Shown here: piece after piece, positions 5,582 to 7,861 of the stretch
How the letters are laid out: every line of letters starts with the position of its first letter
Numbering within the stretch: position 1 is the stretch's first letter
Assembly (NCBI GenBank): GCA_015488565.1
Contig: WFNQ01000062.1
Coordinates: 1 to 7,861 of the forward strand
Source of the DNA: Thiomicrorhabdus sp.
GTDB taxonomy: Bacteria > Pseudomonadota > Gammaproteobacteria > Thiomicrospirales > Thiomicrospiraceae
Length of the DNA: 7,861 bases
Direction: 5' to 3'
Notes under the pieces: generated by a model
Database searches by the model: none
What the model was told of the DNA's origin: nothing
What the model saw: only the letters and a program-made list of their open reading frames with translations
Position numbers and translations under genes: made by a program

Positions 5582-7132
5582 CTATTTTTTCTCAGCTAAC
5601 CAATTACGAATCGCCAACGGTTGGCGTACGTCAAACTGATGTGCTAAAAATGGACTTAGCAGAGCTTTAAACTTGTCAGAATCGGCACTAAAAGTACGAT
5701 CAATATACGATTGTAAGTCCTGTACAGATTGTTTTAATAACCCATCCGATTGTGAGACGATCGCCCAATCGATTCGATCGACCAGTAACAACGCACGTTG
5801 AACCAGCACATCTTGCAAGATTAACGATTCGACTTGGGTAATTTCGGCTTCTGAATCACGTTTTTTAATGCTCACAAGACCACTAAAGGTTTGTTTAAGC
5901 CGATCAACCGCCGAATCTAGGGTTAAATTGGACGTTGTTTCAGACGTATTTGAAATATTTCCCCCCCCCTGTTGTTGAGTTGCAGAATCGACAGAGGTAC
6001 GATTTTTTGGTTCTGAGTGAGCCGCACTCAGTCGTTGAATCGCTTGCTTTAAGGCGTGGGTGTTCAGAGTCTCTTGTGCTTGTTGTGTTTGATAACGTTC
6101 TAGGTAGGCCAAATCTTGTCCAATTAAACTCGCTAAATAGGTTGTTTTAGGTATTTCACTAACCGCAATAGCTTGTTGCAATGCCGTTAATTGCGCGCGT
6201 GTTTCAGCCACATTCCCTCTTAGTAACCACTGAGTATTCATCTCAATCACCCAGTACTTAAACTGTTCTAAGGATGACTTTTCAGCCGGCTGATTTTCTA
6301 CAGCTTGACTGCCTAATGCTTGTTGTTCTGACTTAAACTCAAACAGTTCAAGCAATTTGTTACTCACTTGAGAGAGCTGTGTTTGTAATTTTTGCTCAAT
6401 CTCTGCCAGTGCTTTCTCGGTTTCAACCGTAGGTTCTAGAGCTTGCTTTGTGGTCTCAGCCAAATCAGACGCACCCGAAAGCACTTTTTGGGTCTGCTGA
6501 ATCGCTTGATCACCCAGTGCACTTAATTTCTCTTGCAACTGTGTGAGTTGCTGTTGTGTGGCTTGTTGAATTTTATCGATATCCGCTTGAGTCACAATGG
6601 CCTGATGCTCTGGTGAGGCCAAGCTCTGGCTGACATGGCTTTGAACCGATTGACCCATCTTGGTTTCAAGATTCGCTTCTACCTTAGCCAGCAAACGCTG
6701 CTCGGTCTCTTTTAGCTTTGAATCAATACGAGACTCTAATGCTTGCTGGGCTTGATTTAATTGAGCAACTTCCGTTTGCAAATCATTAATATGTTGCACT
6801 TGCCAATCTAAATCTTTACGGGTGAAAAACACGGCGGCAGCAATGGCTGCAAAGACAATCAACCACATAAAAAACCACTTAAATCGTGAGAGAAAAGAGG
6901 GGGACTTTTTATTCAATTCTTTCTTATTTTCTGTCAACTTACCCTCTATTTTTTTAGCCCCCTCTTTTTGCTTTGCTTGTGCTTCATCTTTTGTATGATT
7001 GCCGGCTTTTTTCGACGACTCTAAGGCGGGAGAGGCTGTTTTTTCTGCCTCCAGTTTTTGCTCTTTATTCGGGACAGAATCGGGCGTGTTCTTTTGCTGT
7101 TCTGTCGTTTTTTTCATTTGATTTTTTGACAT
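5582..7132 (-). CDS. hemX: HemX, putative uroporphyrinogen-III C-methyltransferase-like membrane protein
   Basis: HemX belongs to the family annotated as uroporphyrinogen-III C-methyltransferase, but it lacks the SAM-dependent methyltransferase fold; it is a bitopic inner-membrane protein of unknown biochemical role encoded with hemD and hemY. Of 516 residues, 1-80 are a charged Lys/Glu/Gln-rich cytoplasmic tail, 85-104 a single membrane helix (FKWFFMWLIVFAAIAAAVFF), about 107-265 a long Gln/Leu-rich coiled coil, and 290-350 and 405-516 the conserved helical domain (EQFKYWVIEMNTQWLLRGN; ALLLVDRIDWAIVSQSDG; the terminal FDVRQPLAIRNWL). It is longer than E. coli HemX (393), mainly through the tail and coiled coil. 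A polar linker (about 372-405) contains Gly389-391, encoded by a G9 run. The ATG at 7130-7132 has AGGT 8 bases upstream; Met6 is a possible alternative. Starts 15 bp after hemD. Confidence 0.9.
   Translation of the reverse strand: MSKNQMKKTTEQQKNTPDSVPNKEQKLEAEKTASPALESSKKAGNHTKDEAQAKQKEGAKKIEGKLTENKKELNKKSPSFLSRFKWFFMWLIVFAAIAAAVFFTRKDLDWQVQHINDLQTEVAQLNQAQQALESRIDSKLKETEQRLLAKVEANLETKMGQSVQSHVSQSLASPEHQAIVTQADIDKIQQATQQQLTQLQEKLSALGDQAIQQTQKVLSGASDLAETTKQALEPTVETEKALAEIEQKLQTQLSQVSNKLLELFEFKSEQQALGSQAVENQPAEKSSLEQFKYWVIEMNTQWLLRGNVAETRAQLTALQQAIAVSEIPKTTYLASLIGQDLAYLERYQTQQAQETLNTHALKQAIQRLSAAHSEPKNRTSVDSATQQQGGGNISNTSETTSNLTLDSAVDRLKQTFSGLVSIKKRDSEAEITQVESLILQDVLVQRALLLVDRIDWAIVSQSDGLLKQSVQDLQSYIDRTFSADSDKFKALLSPFLAHQFDVRQPLAIRNWLAEKK
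5961..5969. repeat. C9/G9 homopolymer inside hemX
   Basis: Nine C on the + strand, nine G in the hemX coding strand (CAG GGG GGG GGA, residues Gln388 to Gly391). A length change would shift the frame and remove about the last 125 residues of the conserved C-terminal domain. Confidence 0.9.
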
Positions 7133-7147
7133 ATTTTTTTACCTAAT

Positions 7148-7861
7148 TTAATATTTTGCCGCCAACAACGTATCAATAATACCCGTATTACTCTGCTCAA
7201 ACACCACCCGAATAGCACCACACCATCCTTGCGCTTGCATCTGCTGTTTAATGCGCTCGCTAAAGACGATCGTCTCCGTTAAAAAAGACCATTTTGAATG
7301 CGTTAATTCAGCATAATGTGAATCCAACTCAATTAAGTTCTGGAGTAAAAAAGTAAAACTTTCCATACTGGTCAGTAATAAAACAGGGCGATGAGACTGC
7401 ACAAATTTTAACCAATCCTGCATACAAAACGGAGCAGGAACTCGACGATACACTTCAAGTAGCTGAACCGTCGCCCCACGTGCTTTCAAGGTAGTTTCGA
7501 GTAACGACCGACCGCCCTCTCCTTTTACAATCACAATGGTCTGCTGATGAATAGATTGCATCACAGGGTGGGCTAATAAATTCTCACTATCAAAATCTGT
7601 TTGAGAAAGTACCGATAAAGGGAGTTGATGAGCCAAACCACTTTGCTGTGTCGCGCGACCAATGGCATACAGTTCAATCGGTTTTTGAGTCGTTTTTAAG
7701 GATTTTAAATACGATTGATAATACGTACTCTTTAAAAACCCCCGTACCGCATTGGCACTGATAAAAATGATTTTATCAGCCCCTTTCAATAAGTCAAATT
7801 CCGTAGAATCAAGCGTACACCATTGAATATCAATCGTGGGACAAGAGATCACTTGCCCTTG
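7148..7861 (-). CDS. hemD: Uroporphyrinogen-III synthase HemD, 5' end outside window
   Basis: Closes and rearranges hydroxymethylbilane to uroporphyrinogen III, the branch point to heme, siroheme and cobalamin; cytosolic. 237 codons are visible before the TAA stop. The frame stays open through the right edge (Gln-Gly-Gln before the GTG at 7850-7852), so that GTG is internal and roughly the first 25-30 residues are missing. The family is weakly conserved, but its marks are clear: IIFISANAVRGF, then YAIGRATQQSG (the usual A-x-G-x-x-T segment), then IVIVKGEGGRSLLETTLKARGATVQLLEVYRRVP, which closely parallels E. coli RALILRGNGGREL...RGAEV...CYQR, and near the end a SERI segment like E. coli VVSERL. 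hemX and hemY follow directly, a classical arrangement, and hemC is expected upstream, beyond the window. Confidence 0.92.
   Translation of the reverse strand, partial: QGQVISCPTIDIQWCTLDSTEFDLLKGADKIIFISANAVRGFLKSTYYQSYLKSLKTTQKPIELYAIGRATQQSGLAHQLPLSVLSQTDFDSENLLAHPVMQSIHQQTIVIVKGEGGRSLLETTLKARGATVQLLEVYRRVPAPFCMQDWLKFVQSHRPVLLLTSMESFTFLLQNLIELDSHYAELTHSKWSFLTETIVFSERIKQQMQAQGWCGAIRVVFEQSNTGIIDTLLAAKY

Noticed and set aside
7850..7852. GTG as the start of hemD
   Set aside because: The frame continues open to the window edge, and the protein would lack the conserved HemD N-terminus.

Overview
This window looks like an ordinary chromosomal stretch of a gammaproteobacterium with moderately low G+C. 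The protein set fits this: a GNAT-type TmcA, an ACT-domain PurU, an exonuclease III very close to the enterobacterial Xth, and the proteobacterial hemD-hemX-hemY cluster. A Thiomicrospira/Thiomicrorhabdus-like lineage would be compatible, but the sequence alone does not fix the genus.

Layout from left to right. The 3' three quarters of tmcA (tRNA-Met wobble cytidine acetyltransferase) run on the + strand to 1495. They face purU (formyl-tetrahydrofolate deformylase, - strand, 1701-2558). Between these convergent genes lies a 167-bp, almost fully self-complementary element (1538-1704) with 19-bp perfect terminal inverted repeats and CTAG at both ends. It is best read as a non-autonomous miniature transposable element that inserted into the purU stop codon. 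A 157-bp divergent intergenic region (2559-2715) carries candidate promoters for purU and xthA and two similar inverted repeats. xthA (exonuclease III, 2716-3537) is followed after 13 bp by a Fre-type NAD(P)H-flavin reductase (GTG start at 3551, end 4228), probably in the same transcript. A 127-bp gap with a long nested inverted repeat separates this pair from the convergent - strand heme cluster: hemY (4356-5540), hemX (5582-7132) and the 3' part of hemD (7148 to the window edge), transcribed hemD to hemX to hemY.

How the genes work together. HemD closes the uroporphyrinogen III ring, and HemX and HemY are membrane proteins co-transcribed with it. PurU feeds formate from 10-formyl-THF to purine synthesis. 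XthA repairs abasic and oxidised DNA, and the linked flavin reductase supplies reduced flavin, so xthA and the reductase may share a redox or oxidative-damage setting (inference).

I found no sign of a new defence, secretion or biosynthetic system. The points worth a second look are the fold-back element and its exact insertion at the purU stop codon, a group of long C/G homopolymers including a G9 run inside hemX, the paired inverted repeats in the purU-xthA promoter region, and an atypical flavin reductase (Lys in the flavin-motif Arg position, abrupt C-terminus).
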